A DNA stretch of 27,691 bases from Acetobacteraceae bacterium (GCA_947379865.1 CANCOY010000048.1:1-27691); one strand, 5' to 3'; shown: positions 1-8,242, counted from the stretch's first letter. The notes: generated from the letters alone by a model not told the origin. Numbers and translations: made by a program.

Positions 1-1005
1 GAGGCCATGGAGCCGGAGGATCGGCTCTTCCTGGAAAGCGGCCTCGCCTTTCCCGAAGATAGCGCCGGCCGCATGATGCAGCGCGAACTGGTGGCGGTGC
101 CCCAGTTCTGGACCATCGATCGCACCCAGGTCCACCTGCGCGAGGCGGCCGAACTGCCAGACCGCTTCTACGAGATTTTCGTGATCGATCATGCCTGGCA
201 CGTGGTGGGCACAGTGCCGCTGGACCGCCTGCTCAAGACGCCAGGTGATGCCATGATCACGGGCATCATGGACCGTGACCAGCACCTGGTGCCGGCGACC
301 ATGGATCAGGAACGGGTTGGTTATCTGTTCCAGAAGTACCGCCTGATGTCCGCCGCCGTGATCGACGCCGAAGGGCGTCTGATTGGCATGATCACCTCGG
401 ACGACGTGGCCGACGTGATCGCCGAAGAGGTTGAGGAAGACGTGCTGCGCCTTGGTGGTGTCAGCGGCGGCGATCTCTCCGAACCGACCCTGACGACCAC
501 GGGGCGACGCTTCTCCTGGCTCTTCGTGAACCTGCTGACAGCCATTCTTGCTTCGGCCGTGATCAGCCTGTTCGAGGCGACGATCCAGCACGTGGTGGCG
601 CTTGCCGTGCTGATGCCGATTGTGGCCTCACAGGGGGGCAATGCCGGCACCCAGACGCTGACAGTGGCTGTGCGCGCCCTGGCTACACGAGAGCTGACCG
701 CAACCAACGCGGTGCGTGTTGTCGCCCGCGAGTCGCTGGTTGGCCTGGCCAATGGGGTCATGTTTGCCCTGATCATTGGCCTGGTTGGCGGCATCTGGTT
801 TCACAATGTGCTGATCGGCGTGGTGCTGGCCTGTGCCATGGTGATCAATATGGTGGTTGCGGGCCTGGCCGGCGTGCTGGTGCCCCTTACACTGGCGCGC
901 TTCAAGGTGGATCCGGCCATCGCCTCGGGGGTGTTCGTGACCACCATGACTGACGTGGTCGGCTTTTTTTCCTTCCTTGGCCTTGCGTCGCTTGTGCTCC
1001 TTTAG
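1..1005 (+). CDS. mgtE: Magnesium transporter MgtE, 5'-truncated by window start
   Basis: This is an inner-membrane Mg2+ channel of the MgtE family. The frame is open from base 1 and the family is usually about 450 residues, so roughly the first quarter (the MgtE N domain) lies outside the window; the ATG at 7 is internal. The visible part has a CBS-pair region up to about residue 155, with the phrase MSAAVIDAEGRLIGMIT, and then a five-helix membrane domain starting near FSWLFVNLLTAIL. The family signature SQGGNAGTQTLTVAVRALA is present, and TTMTDVVGFFSF near the end contains the conserved pore Asp. The protein ends normally at a TAG. The family is gated by cytosolic Mg2+ through the CBS and N domains. 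It is followed by a 93-base gap and then an unrelated envelope-sugar cassette. Family assignment is secure; any upstream Mg2+ riboswitch cannot be seen. Confidence 0.95.
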   Translation, partial: EAMEPEDRLFLESGLAFPEDSAGRMMQRELVAVPQFWTIDRTQVHLREAAELPDRFYEIFVIDHAWHVVGTVPLDRLLKTPGDAMITGIMDRDQHLVPATMDQERVGYLFQKYRLMSAAVIDAEGRLIGMITSDDVADVIAEEVEEDVLRLGGVSGGDLSEPTLTTTGRRFSWLFVNLLTAILASAVISLFEATIQHVVALAVLMPIVASQGGNAGTQTLTVAVRALATRELTATNAVRVVARESLVGLANGVMFALIIGLVGGIWFHNVLIGVVLACAMVINMVVAGLAGVLVPLTLARFKVDPAIASGVFVTTMTDVVGFFSFLGLASLVLL

Positions 1006-1098
1006 GGTTGGCCGGGGTGTCGCAGATGCAGCCGTCTGGTGACAGCCCGGCAGTTTTGGCCTAGACCGGCCCCATTCCGCCATTCGGAACCTGGACAC

Positions 1099-1827
1099 AT
1101 GGAACTTTCGGTCGTCATACCCGTACTCAACGAGGCCGAGAACGTCGGGCCGCTTCTGGAAGAGGTCGTCGCGGCACTTGCCGGCGGCCCGGTCTTTGAG
1201 GTGGTCTATGTCGATGACGGGTCGACGGATGCAACACCCCGTTTGCTTGTCGACTTGTGCGGGCGCTTTCCCATGCTGCGCGTGGTGACCCACGCCAACC
1301 GCTATGGCCAGAGCATGGCCATCCGCTCAGGGGTTCTGGCGGCGCGCGCGCCCTGGATCGCAACCCTCGACGGTGACCGCCAGAATGTGCCGGCTGATCT
1401 GCCACGGCTATGGGCGCGCGCAATGGCGCCCGCCGGCCCGGCGCTGATCGCAGGCCAGCGGGAAAAGCGTCAGGATACCTGGGTCAAGCGCATCTCCAGC
1501 CGAATCGCCAATCGCGTCAGGGGTGCCATTCTCAGGGATGGCGTAACCGACACGGGCTGCGGACTGAAAATGTTCCGGCGCGACATTTTTCTGGCGCTGC
1601 CGCATTTCGATCATATGCATCGCTATCTGCCGGCGCTTGTCCGCCGCCAGGGAGGGACGGTGGAGACGGTTCAGGTCGGCCACCGCCACCGCCCCGCCGG
1701 TGTCTCGAAATATGGCACGCTGGATCGGCTGCTGGTGGGGATCACCGACCTTGCGGGCGTCTGGTGGCTGATCCGACGCGCCCATTTCCCCATCGAACTG
1801 AAGCAACCGTCCGGGCCGGAGGCCTGA
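1099..1827 (+). CDS. Family 2 glycosyltransferase, polyprenyl-phosphate sugar synthase type (DPM1/ArnC-like)
   Basis: This 242-residue cytosolic or membrane-associated GT2 enzyme probably loads a sugar from a nucleotide donor onto a polyprenyl phosphate. It opens with SVVIPVLNEAENV, has the nucleotide-binding VDDGSTD (about residues 38-44), the metal-binding DGDRQNVPADLP (91-102), and the late HRHRPAGVSKYG segment typical of dolichyl-phosphate-mannose-synthase-like proteins. It lacks the C-terminal pair of membrane helices found in ArnC/GtrB. I chose the ATG at 1099 because the family core begins right there; a GTG at 1039 would add 20 non-conserved residues. The stop is 3 bases before the ATG of the ArnT-like gene, so the two are almost certainly co-transcribed and the lipid-linked sugar is probably that enzyme's donor. 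The sugar cannot be read from sequence: Ara4N, galacturonate, mannose and glucose are all possible. Confidence 0.85.
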   Translation: MELSVVIPVLNEAENVGPLLEEVVAALAGGPVFEVVYVDDGSTDATPRLLVDLCGRFPMLRVVTHANRYGQSMAIRSGVLAARAPWIATLDGDRQNVPADLPRLWARAMAPAGPALIAGQREKRQDTWVKRISSRIANRVRGAILRDGVTDTGCGLKMFRRDIFLALPHFDHMHRYLPALVRRQGGTVETVQVGHRHRPAGVSKYGTLDRLLVGITDLAGVWWLIRRAHFPIELKQPSGPEA

Positions 1828-1830
1828 GCC

Positions 1831-3501
1831 ATGGGTTTTGCGGCGCAGTTTGCCGCCCTGGCTCGGGGACCCCGCGTCTGGGGTCTGCTGGCGTTGCTGT
1901 GCCTGGCCATCTTTGTATCGGGTCTTTTTACGCTCCCGCCCCTTGACCGGGACGAGTCCCGCTTTGCCCAGGCCAGCCGCCAGATGGTGGAGACCGGCGA
2001 CTGGGTCGACATCCGTTTTCAGGAAACCGCCCGCCACAAAAAGCCCGTTGGCATCTATTGGCTGCAGGCCACCGCCGTCAGCCTGATCGGCGAGCCGGGG
2101 GCCAATCCCATCTGGGTCTATCGCCTGCCGTCGCTGCTGGGTGCCGGCGTGGCGGTGCTGCTGTGTTTTGCCATTGGCCGGGTCTTGTTTGGGGCCGAGA
2201 CGGCCCTGGCGGCGGCACTGCTGCTGGCATCGGCCCTGGTGCTGGGGGTTGAGGCGCGGCTTGCCAAGACGGATGCGGTGCAACTCGCCTGCCTGCTGGT
2301 CACCCAGCTTGCGCTGGCCCGCATCTACACAGCCAGCCGCAAAAGGGAAGCGGCTCCCCGGATGGCGCCCTGGCTGTTCTGGCTTGGCATAGGGATTGGC
2401 AGCCTGGTGAAAGGGCCAATCGTGCCCATGGTGGCGGGCCTCACCATCGCAAGCCTTGCCGTTGTCGACCGCAAGGCGGCCGACAGGGTTCGTTGGTGGC
2501 AGGCCCTGCGGCCGTTTCCGACGGCGCTGCTGGCCCTGGCCATCGTCTTGCCATGGCTGGTCGCAATCTCTCTGGCGACCCACGGTGGTTTCATGCGGGA
2601 GTCTGTGGGCGGGGATCTGGTGCCCAAGCTGCTTGCGGGGGAGGAGAGCCACGGGGCGCCGCCCGGATACTATCTGGCCCTCTTCACACTCACCTTCTGG
2701 CCCTCGTCCCTTGTGGCGCTGCTGGCCATCCCGTGGGTCTGGCAACAACGCCGGCAGGCTGCCATCCGCTTTTGCCTGGCCTGGCTGATTCCCGCCTGGC
2801 TGGTCTTTGAGGCGATACCCACCAAGCTGCCGCATTACTCCCTGCCGACTTACCCCGCTATCGCCCTGCTGGCGGCGGCGGCGCTGATGGCGGGCGGGGT
2901 GCGCCTTGCCGGGCTGTGGGCGCGGCTGGCACTGGGCTGGTGGCTGCTGGTTACCCTTGCCCTTGCGGCAGGCCTTGGGTCTTTCGGTTTTGTGATCGAC
3001 GGACGGCCGTTGTGGGGCGGTATTCTGGCTGGTGTGGCGGCCGTGTTGCTTGGTGGCGCTGCAACCTGGGCGATCCTGCGTGACCACCGCCAACTTCTGG
3101 TTGTTGTGCTCGCCGCCCTTGTCATCCCTGTCTATGGCCTTACCTTCCAGATGGCCCTTCCGGCGTCCGAGGGGTTCTGGCTTTCGCGCGCGGCGGGGCA
3201 GGCGGTGGCGGCAGCGGGTGAGGGGGATCATCCCCTGGTTGCGGCCGCCGGCTATACCGAACCAAGCCTCGTCTTTGCGTTGGGGACCGCCACCCGCTTT
3301 GTTCGCGGCGCAGGCGCAGCAGACCTGCTTGCCCAGAACGAGGCGGCCCTTGCCCTCGTGGAGACAGCGCACCGGGGGGAATTTGAGCGGCAGGCCGCCG
3401 CACGCGGGCTTGTCCTGGCACCGCCGGTCATGATTGAGGGTTTCAATTATTCGCGGGGAAAGCGCACGGTGCTGGCGCTCTATCGGAAGGCCGCCCCATG
3501 A
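1831..3501 (+). CDS. ArnT-like membrane glycosyltransferase (GT39/PMT superfamily)
   Basis: This 556-residue integral inner-membrane GT-C enzyme probably moves a sugar from a polyprenyl-phosphate carrier to a periplasm-facing acceptor such as lipid A. After a first helix (about 17-35) comes PPLDRDESRFAQASRQM, with the acidic DE pair (Asp41, Glu42) of the first periplasmic loop that is catalytic in this superfamily, then RHKKPVGIYWLQA as in ArnT-type proteins. About ten more hydrophobic segments follow, and the last 120 residues form a mostly soluble periplasmic-type tail. It sits 3 bases after the GT2 gene and its TGA overlaps the ATG of the PAP2 gene (ATGA), which indicates translational coupling. 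None of arnA, arnB, arnD, arnE or arnF is nearby, so calling it ArnT itself would be an over-reading. Acceptor and donor sugar are unknown. Confidence 0.88.
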   Translation: MGFAAQFAALARGPRVWGLLALLCLAIFVSGLFTLPPLDRDESRFAQASRQMVETGDWVDIRFQETARHKKPVGIYWLQATAVSLIGEPGANPIWVYRLPSLLGAGVAVLLCFAIGRVLFGAETALAAALLLASALVLGVEARLAKTDAVQLACLLVTQLALARIYTASRKREAAPRMAPWLFWLGIGIGSLVKGPIVPMVAGLTIASLAVVDRKAADRVRWWQALRPFPTALLALAIVLPWLVAISLATHGGFMRESVGGDLVPKLLAGEESHGAPPGYYLALFTLTFWPSSLVALLAIPWVWQQRRQAAIRFCLAWLIPAWLVFEAIPTKLPHYSLPTYPAIALLAAAALMAGGVRLAGLWARLALGWWLLVTLALAAGLGSFGFVIDGRPLWGGILAGVAAVLLGGAATWAILRDHRQLLVVVLAALVIPVYGLTFQMALPASEGFWLSRAAGQAVAAAGEGDHPLVAAAGYTEPSLVFALGTATRFVRGAGAADLLAQNEAALALVETAHRGEFERQAAARGLVLAPPVMIEGFNYSRGKRTVLALYRKAAP

Positions 3502-4262
3502 ACAGTCTCAGCCGGGCGTTTGCATACGTCGGTCGCTGGCTTGTTGGCCGTGCCTGGTGGCTGCTGCCACTGGCGGCCATGGTTCTTATCCTTGTGGGCT
3601 TTGTTGACCGACCGGTGGCCTATTTCTTCAAGGCGGCCGACCGCCAGGACATCGCATTCTTTATCGCCGTAAATGATGGCGGCAATTCCAAATGGTATCT
3701 GGTGCCAACCGGTGTGGCTGCCATCCTCTGCCTGTGGGCTGCATCGCGCCTCGCCAGCGGGCGGCAGCGTCTGCTGCGCTGGATCGGGCAGGCGAGCCTG
3801 TTTCTGTTCGCCAGCGTGGCTGTCTCGGGCCTGACGGTTGATCTGTTGAAAGTCATCTTCGCCCGCGCGCGGCCCCGCCTTCTGTTTGGCCGCGAGGAAT
3901 ATACCTGGCATTTCTTCAGCATGGGCTCGGACATCAATTCCTTCCCCTCCGGCCACGCCAACACCATGATTGCCCTGGCGCTGGCCCTTGGCTTTCTGGT
4001 CCCCCGGCTGCGCTGGCTGTTTCTGATCCTCGCGATCCCGGTTGCCTTCGCCCGCGTGGTCAACACCAATCATTATCTTTCCGACGTTATTGGTGGGGCG
4101 GCTGTGGCGGTGCTCACGGCGCCTCTGGTCAGGGACTGGTTTGCCAGGCGAGGCTGGGTGTTCAGGTCGGGCGCCGCGGGTGTGCGGCTCAAGGCCGAGG
4201 GCAGAATTGTGCGCGCCCGCATGCTGCGCCCCTTCAGGCGATTTTCCCGTCTTTGGGGCTGA
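3498..4262 (+). CDS. PAP2-family membrane phosphatase (LpxE/LpxF/UppP2-like)
   Basis: This 254-residue integral membrane phosphatase contains all three type-2 phosphatidic acid phosphatase motifs: KVIFARARP (Lys118 to Arg125-Pro126), FPSGH (149-153, catalytic His153) and ARVVNTNHYLSD (Arg186, His192, Asp196, the nucleophile region). The usual Ser before Arg186 is Ala here. Around six hydrophobic segments place the active site on the periplasmic face. The ATG overlaps the TGA of the ArnT-like gene by 4 bases. In this context it may remove the 1- or 4'-phosphate from lipid A, or dephosphorylate polyprenyl diphosphate for carrier recycling; phosphatidylglycerophosphate phosphatase is a further option. 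Members of the family cannot be told apart by motifs alone. The basic C-terminal tail (about 205-254) is likely cytoplasmic. It is followed by an 84-base gap before the next gene. Confidence 0.88.
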   Translation: MNSLSRAFAYVGRWLVGRAWWLLPLAAMVLILVGFVDRPVAYFFKAADRQDIAFFIAVNDGGNSKWYLVPTGVAAILCLWAASRLASGRQRLLRWIGQASLFLFASVAVSGLTVDLLKVIFARARPRLLFGREEYTWHFFSMGSDINSFPSGHANTMIALALALGFLVPRLRWLFLILAIPVAFARVVNTNHYLSDVIGGAAVAVLTAPLVRDWFARRGWVFRSGAAGVRLKAEGRIVRARMLRPFRRFSRLWG

Positions 4263-4346
4263 AGCAAGTCCAGACCGAACGCATCCGGCGATGGGTGGCC
4301 TCCGCGCGAGGCTCCGTCTAAAATTCTGCGATATGGAGGAGCTGCA

Positions 4347-5519
4347 ATGACTGTGTTTTCGCTACCCTCGTTCGATGACGATCTTGGCGAGGACATCGCC
4401 GCCCTGCGCCGCACGGTTGCCAGCTTCGCCAGCGCCGAAATAGCCCCCCGCGCGGCAGAGATCGATCAGACCAACACCTTTCCCCGCGACCTCTGGCCCA
4501 AGCTTGGTGATCTGGGCCTGCTGGGCATCACGGTGGAGGAGGAATATGGCGGCTCGGGCATGGGGTATCTTGCCCATGTGGTCGCCATGGAAGAGATCAG
4601 CCGGGCCTCGGCTTCGGTGGGCCTCTCCTATGGCGCCCATTCAAACCTGTGCGTCAACCAGATCCGCCTGAACGGCAATGACGACCAGCGCCGCCGCTAC
4701 CTGCCCAAGCTCGTCTCGGGCGAGCATGTGGGCTCGCTCGCCATGAGTGAATCCGGGTCGGGTTCCGATGTTGTCTCCATGCGGCTGAAGGCGGTGCGCA
4801 AGGGCGACCGCTGGGTTCTGGATGGCACCAAGTTCTGGATCACCAACGCACCCGACGCCGACACCCTGGTTGTCTATGGCCGCACCGACCCTGATGCGGG
4901 TCCGCGTGGCATCACGGCCTTTCTGGTGGAGCGTGGCTTCAAGGGCTTCAGCACCGGGCCAAAGCTCGACAAGCTGGGCATGCGGGGCTCCAGCACCAGC
5001 GAGTTGATCTTCGAGAATTGCGAAGTGCCCCACGAGAACGTGCTGGGCGAGGTGGGCGGCGGTGTCCGCGTGCTGATGAGCGGTCTGGATTACGAGCGTG
5101 CGGTGCTGGCAGCAGGGCCGCTGGGCATCATGCAGGCGGCCATGGACGTGGTGATCCCCTATGTCCACCAGCGCAAGCAGTTCGGCCAGGCCATCGGCGA
5201 GTTTCAGCTGATGCAGGGCAAGCTGGCGGACATGTATGTCACGCTGGGCGCGTCACGCGCTTATGTCTATGCCGTGGCGAGGGCCTGTGATCGCGGCAAG
5301 GTGGACCGCAAGGATGCGGCAGGCGCCATCCTTTACGCCGCTGAAGCCGCGACAAAGCTGGCGCTGGAGGCAATCCAGACCCTGGGCGGCAATGGCTATA
5401 TCAACGACTACCCCACGGGCCGTCTGCTGCGCGACGCCAAGCTCTACGAGATCGGGGCTGGCACCAGCGAAATCCGCCGCATGCTGATTGGTCGTGAACT
5501 GTTCAAGGAAACGGCCTGA
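4347..5519 (+). CDS. ivd: Acyl-CoA dehydrogenase, isovaleryl-CoA dehydrogenase type
   Basis: This 390-residue FAD flavoprotein oxidises an acyl-CoA to its 2,3-enoyl-CoA and passes electrons to ETF; in leucine breakdown the substrate is isovaleryl-CoA. The diagnostic YGAHSNLCVNQI (95-106), FAD/substrate motif AMSESGSGSDVVSM (132-145), FWITNAP (163-169) and the IVD-type catalytic segment SGLDYERAVLAAGP are present. In the last, Glu250 sits where isovaleryl-CoA dehydrogenases place the catalytic base, unlike the C-terminal Glu of medium- and short-chain enzymes. The C-terminus YEIGAGTSEIRRMLIGREL is standard. A strong ribosome site (GGAGGAG) lies just before the ATG. The usual Liu partners (methylcrotonyl-CoA carboxylase, HMG-CoA lyase, LiuR) are not adjacent, so citronellyl-CoA or another branched acyl-CoA is an alternative substrate. 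It ends at a strong bidirectional terminator. Confidence 0.87.
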   Translation: MTVFSLPSFDDDLGEDIAALRRTVASFASAEIAPRAAEIDQTNTFPRDLWPKLGDLGLLGITVEEEYGGSGMGYLAHVVAMEEISRASASVGLSYGAHSNLCVNQIRLNGNDDQRRRYLPKLVSGEHVGSLAMSESGSGSDVVSMRLKAVRKGDRWVLDGTKFWITNAPDADTLVVYGRTDPDAGPRGITAFLVERGFKGFSTGPKLDKLGMRGSSTSELIFENCEVPHENVLGEVGGGVRVLMSGLDYERAVLAAGPLGIMQAAMDVVIPYVHQRKQFGQAIGEFQLMQGKLADMYVTLGASRAYVYAVARACDRGKVDRKDAAGAILYAAEAATKLALEAIQTLGGNGYINDYPTGRLLRDAKLYEIGAGTSEIRRMLIGRELFKETA

Positions 5520-5538
5520 AGTATCTGGGTACAAACAA

Positions 5539-5579
5539 AAAAACCCCTCCCACCGGCCAGCGCCGGGGGAGGGGTTTTT
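5539..5579. terminator. Bidirectional intrinsic terminator between ivd-like gene and Old Yellow Enzyme
   Basis: CCCCTCCC (5544-5551) pairs with GGGAGGGG (5567-5574), the stem continues inside with CCGG/CCGG (5553-5556, 5563-5566) past one bulged A, and flanking A and T runs (5537-5543 and 5575-5579) give a U-tract on either strand. It serves the + gene ending at 5519 and the - gene ending at 5603. Confidence 0.93.
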
Positions 5580-5587
5580 GTCCCTGA

Positions 5588-5608
5588 AGCTAAGACGGTG
5601 TCTTAGCT
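5588..5608. repeat. Perfect 9-bp inverted repeat over the stop codon of the Old Yellow Enzyme gene
   Basis: AGCTAAGAC (5588-5596) and GTCTTAGCT (5600-5608) are perfect inverted copies with a 3-base loop. On the minus strand the hairpin contains the TAA stop (5603-5605) and lies just ahead of the intrinsic terminator, so the mRNA 3' end carries two tandem hairpins. There is no U-tract of its own; it may add 3'-end stability. Function is inferred. Confidence 0.7.
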
Positions 5609-6706
5609 AAGGAATGCAAGTGCCTCTGCCGCATAGGGTTTTAGTTCGCTGAGGCGGCCGTCGCGAATCTTGTTGGCCCACTCGGGATCAACCAGCAGTG
5701 CCCGGCCGACGCCCACCAGGTCAAAGTCGCCGCGCTCGAACATCGTCACCAGATTGCCAAAGTCGGCAACGCCAGCCGGCACGCCCTTGAAGGCGGCGAT
5801 GAAGTCTTCGTTGAGGCCGACAGAGCCGACGGTGATCGTGGGCTTGCCCGTGATCTTCTTGGTCCAGCCCGCCAGGTTCATGTCGGAACCTTCGAACTCC
5901 GGCTCCCAGAAGCGACGGTTCGAACAATGGAAGATGTCGACGCCGGCGTCCGCCAGCGGCGTCAGGAAGGCTTCCAGTTCGCTGGGGGTCAGGGCCATGC
6001 GGGCCGAGAAATCCTGCTGCTTCCACTGCGAGAAACGCAGGACCACCGGAAAATCCGGGCCGGTGGCGGCGCGGCAGGCGCGGACAATGTCGGCGGCAAA
6101 GCGCGTGCGCTTGACCATGTCGCCACCAAAGGCGTCGGTGCGGGCGTTGGTGCCATCCCAGAAGAAGGTGTCGATGAGATAGCCATGGGCGCCATGGATC
6201 TCGACACCATCAAAGCCCACCCGCTTGGCATCGGCCGCCGCGCGGCCAAAGGCATCAATGGCGGCCTCGATGTCGGCATCAGTCATGGGCTCGCCAATCT
6301 TCTTGCCGGGCTTGGAGAGGCCAGAGGGGCCAGCCGACGGCAGGTCCGGATTCGGGCCTTCGCCCTGGCGGCGCATGGTCCCGGTATGCCAGATCTGCGG
6401 CATGATCTTGCCGCCAGCCGCATGGACCTCTGACACCACATGGGCCCAGCCATCCAGCGCCGCCTTGCCATGGAAGGCGGGAACGTTGAGGTCGTTGGAG
6501 GCAACCGGGTGATCGACCGTCGTGCCCTCGGTGATGATCAGGCCCGTGCCACCTTCAACACGGCGACGGTAATAGGCCGCGACCTCTGGCCCGGGGACCT
6601 GGCCGGGTGACTTGCTGCGCGTCATCGGCGCCATAACGATCCGGTTGGCAAGATTCAGGCCCTTGAAGTCCCACGGACGGAACAGGGCATCGACGGACTG
6701 GCTCAT
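5603..6706 (-). CDS. NADH:flavin oxidoreductase, Old Yellow Enzyme family
   Basis: This 367-residue FMN-dependent TIM-barrel ene-reductase reduces activated C=C bonds in enals, enones, maleimides and some nitro compounds with NAD(P)H; the natural substrate is usually unknown. It begins LFRPWDFKGLNLANRIVMAPMTRS, the family start. The active-site pair is His171 and His174 in HGAHGYLIDTFFWDGTN, with Tyr176 as the likely proton donor, and TVGSVGLNEDF near the C-terminus matches the FMN phosphate site. The frame stays open to 6865, but that would run into the divergent MATE gene and add 53 residues unlike the family, so I place the start at 6706. The ribosome site is weak. The gene is divergent from a MATE pump across 131 bases, an arrangement consistent with a stress or detoxification role. 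No TetR-type (NemR-like) regulator is adjacent. Confidence 0.9.
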   Translation of the reverse strand: MSQSVDALFRPWDFKGLNLANRIVMAPMTRSKSPGQVPGPEVAAYYRRRVEGGTGLIITEGTTVDHPVASNDLNVPAFHGKAALDGWAHVVSEVHAAGGKIMPQIWHTGTMRRQGEGPNPDLPSAGPSGLSKPGKKIGEPMTDADIEAAIDAFGRAAADAKRVGFDGVEIHGAHGYLIDTFFWDGTNARTDAFGGDMVKRTRFAADIVRACRAATGPDFPVVLRFSQWKQQDFSARMALTPSELEAFLTPLADAGVDIFHCSNRRFWEPEFEGSDMNLAGWTKKITGKPTITVGSVGLNEDFIAAFKGVPAGVADFGNLVTMFERGDFDLVGVGRALLVDPEWANKIRDGRLSELKPYAAEALAFLS

Positions 6707-6734
6707 GGTATTCCCGGGCTTGAAGTTGACGTGA

Positions 6735-6763
6735 TGGCAGGATGCACATGCCTGTGCCTGCCA
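6735..6763. promoter_or_regulatory. Interrupted dyad in the OYE/MATE divergent intergenic region
   Basis: TGGCAGG (6735-6741) and CCTGCCA (6757-6763) are perfect inverted repeats, and inside them CACA (6745-6748) pairs with TGTG (6753-6756) around a TGCC loop, leaving a 3-base bulge. It lies 29-57 bases upstream of the OYE start, where an operator or 5'-leader hairpin would sit. No regulator can be assigned. Confidence 0.4.
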
Positions 6764-6837
6764 CAAGTGCCGGGTGGCGGGTGCCTGTTCTGGCTGGTTG
6801 CGCGTGTTATGGTCCGTTCCCGTTGAGCACCTGATCC

Positions 6838-8187
6838 ATGACCGTAACCCCTGCCGCACCGTCACCCCGCCTTGGCGCTGAAATAGCCGATCTGCTGCGC
6901 CTTGCGCTGCCGGTGGTGCTGTCGCGTGCGGGGATCATGATGCTGCAGATCGTCGACACCGTTGTGGTCGGCCGCTATTCGGCCCATGAACTGGCCTATC
7001 AGAGCATTGGCATTGCGCCGATGATCACCATCACGGTGGGCGCCGTTGCCTTCATGATGGGAACGCTGGTGCTTGTTGCCGAGGCTCATGGCGGTGGCCG
7101 CGACGCCGAATGTGGTGCCGCGTGGCGGCGCTCGCTGCCCTGGGTGGTCTGGCTGGGACTGGCGGCGATCGGGCTGACACTCTTTGCAGAACATGCCCTG
7201 CTGGCCTCTGGGCAGACGGCCGATCTGTCGGCGGGTGGCGCCCGAGTGGCGCAGGTGATGGGGCTCAGCGTCCCGGGCCTGCTGCTGTTCAGTACCTCGA
7301 CCTATTTTCTGGAGGGGCTGAAGCGGCCCATGCCCGGCTTGGTGGCCATGGCGGCGGCCAATGTGGTCAATCTTATCCTCAACCTTGTTCTGGTGCCCGG
7401 TGCCTTTGGGCTGGAGCCCATGGGGGCGGTGGGTTCGGCCTGGGCCACCATGGTTTCGCGCACCCTGATGGGCCTTGGCCTGTTCGCCTATATCTGGTGG
7501 ATGCCCGGGCGTGACCGCTTCGGGATTCGCCAGAAACCTCCACGGGCCAGAAACCCCCGCCGCCTGCAACGCCGCATCGGCATCACCTCGGCGCTCTCAG
7601 GCGTGATCGAGGACACGGGCTTTACCGTGCTCAACCTCTTTGCTGGCTGGCTGGGCGCGCTTGCGGTAGCCGGATTTGCCATTGGGGTGAATCTGGTTGG
7701 TCTGGTCTTCATGGTTGCGCTTGGCATTGGCACGGCGACGGCGGTTCGGGTGGGCAATGCCCGGGGGCGGGGCGACCGCTCGGGTGTTGCGCGCATCGGC
7801 TGGCTGGGCTTTGCCTTCAACACGGTGATGATGGCCGTGGCCGGTGGCGTTATTGCCTTGGCGCCCCTGGCGATCATGCAGGTCTTCACCGATGACCCGG
7901 CCCTGATTGCCCTGACCGCACCGATTCTTGCCATCGTCGCCCTGATGATGGTTCTGGATGGCGGGCAGGTGGTGTTCTCCAACGCCCTGCGGGGCCTTGG
8001 CGACACCTGGGTTCCCACGGCGCTGCACACGATCTCTTATCTGATGATCATGGGTCCGGTTGGCTGGGTGCTGGCCTTCCCCGGCGGGCTTGGCCTGCGC
8101 GGCCTCTTCATCGGCATGATGATCGCAAGCGGCATGTCTCTTCTGGTGCTCTCACTGCGCTTTCATCGCCTGTCACGGCAGGTCTGA
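6838..8187 (+). CDS. MATE-family multidrug/cation efflux transporter
   Basis: This 449-residue inner-membrane antiporter exports drugs or metabolites against Na+ or H+. About twelve hydrophobic segments are spread in two halves. The first helix region reads LALPVVLSRAGIMMLQIVDTVVVGRYSAHELAY, the usual MatE start, followed by an alanine/glycine-rich second repeat from about residue 245 (TSALSGVIEDTGFTVLNLFAGWLGA). LGDTWVPTALHTISYLMIMGP near the C-terminus is also typical of the family. The length is normal. The ATG at 6838 is used because upstream codons belong to the divergent control region; no strong ribosome site is seen. Substrate cannot be inferred. The gene is divergent from an Old Yellow Enzyme and 88 bases upstream of a small exported protein on the same strand. 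There is no terminator between these last two that I can see. Confidence 0.9.
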   Translation: MTVTPAAPSPRLGAEIADLLRLALPVVLSRAGIMMLQIVDTVVVGRYSAHELAYQSIGIAPMITITVGAVAFMMGTLVLVAEAHGGGRDAECGAAWRRSLPWVVWLGLAAIGLTLFAEHALLASGQTADLSAGGARVAQVMGLSVPGLLLFSTSTYFLEGLKRPMPGLVAMAAANVVNLILNLVLVPGAFGLEPMGAVGSAWATMVSRTLMGLGLFAYIWWMPGRDRFGIRQKPPRARNPRRLQRRIGITSALSGVIEDTGFTVLNLFAGWLGALAVAGFAIGVNLVGLVFMVALGIGTATAVRVGNARGRGDRSGVARIGWLGFAFNTVMMAVAGGVIALAPLAIMQVFTDDPALIALTAPILAIVALMMVLDGGQVVFSNALRGLGDTWVPTALHTISYLMIMGPVGWVLAFPGGLGLRGLFIGMMIASGMSLLVLSLRFHRLSRQV

Positions 8188-8242
8188 GGCTGATCTCCTG
8201 TGTCTGTCTGGAACCGCCACGCAGAAGGCGCGTTCTCGCTTG

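Noticed and set aside
1039..1098. GTG start extending the GT2 protein by 20 residues
   Set aside because: The extension has no conserved residues, and the family core begins directly at the ATG at 1099.
1408..3372. 654-residue open frame on the minus strand
   Set aside because: Antisense to the GT2 and ArnT-like genes, with low-complexity Gln/Arg/Gly composition and no domain; a shadow frame.
6707..6865. Upstream extension of the Old Yellow Enzyme gene, with a CASCHH-like stretch
   Set aside because: It would overlap the start of the divergent MATE gene and precede the normal family N-terminus. CASCHH resembles a haem motif but is a chance translation of control DNA.
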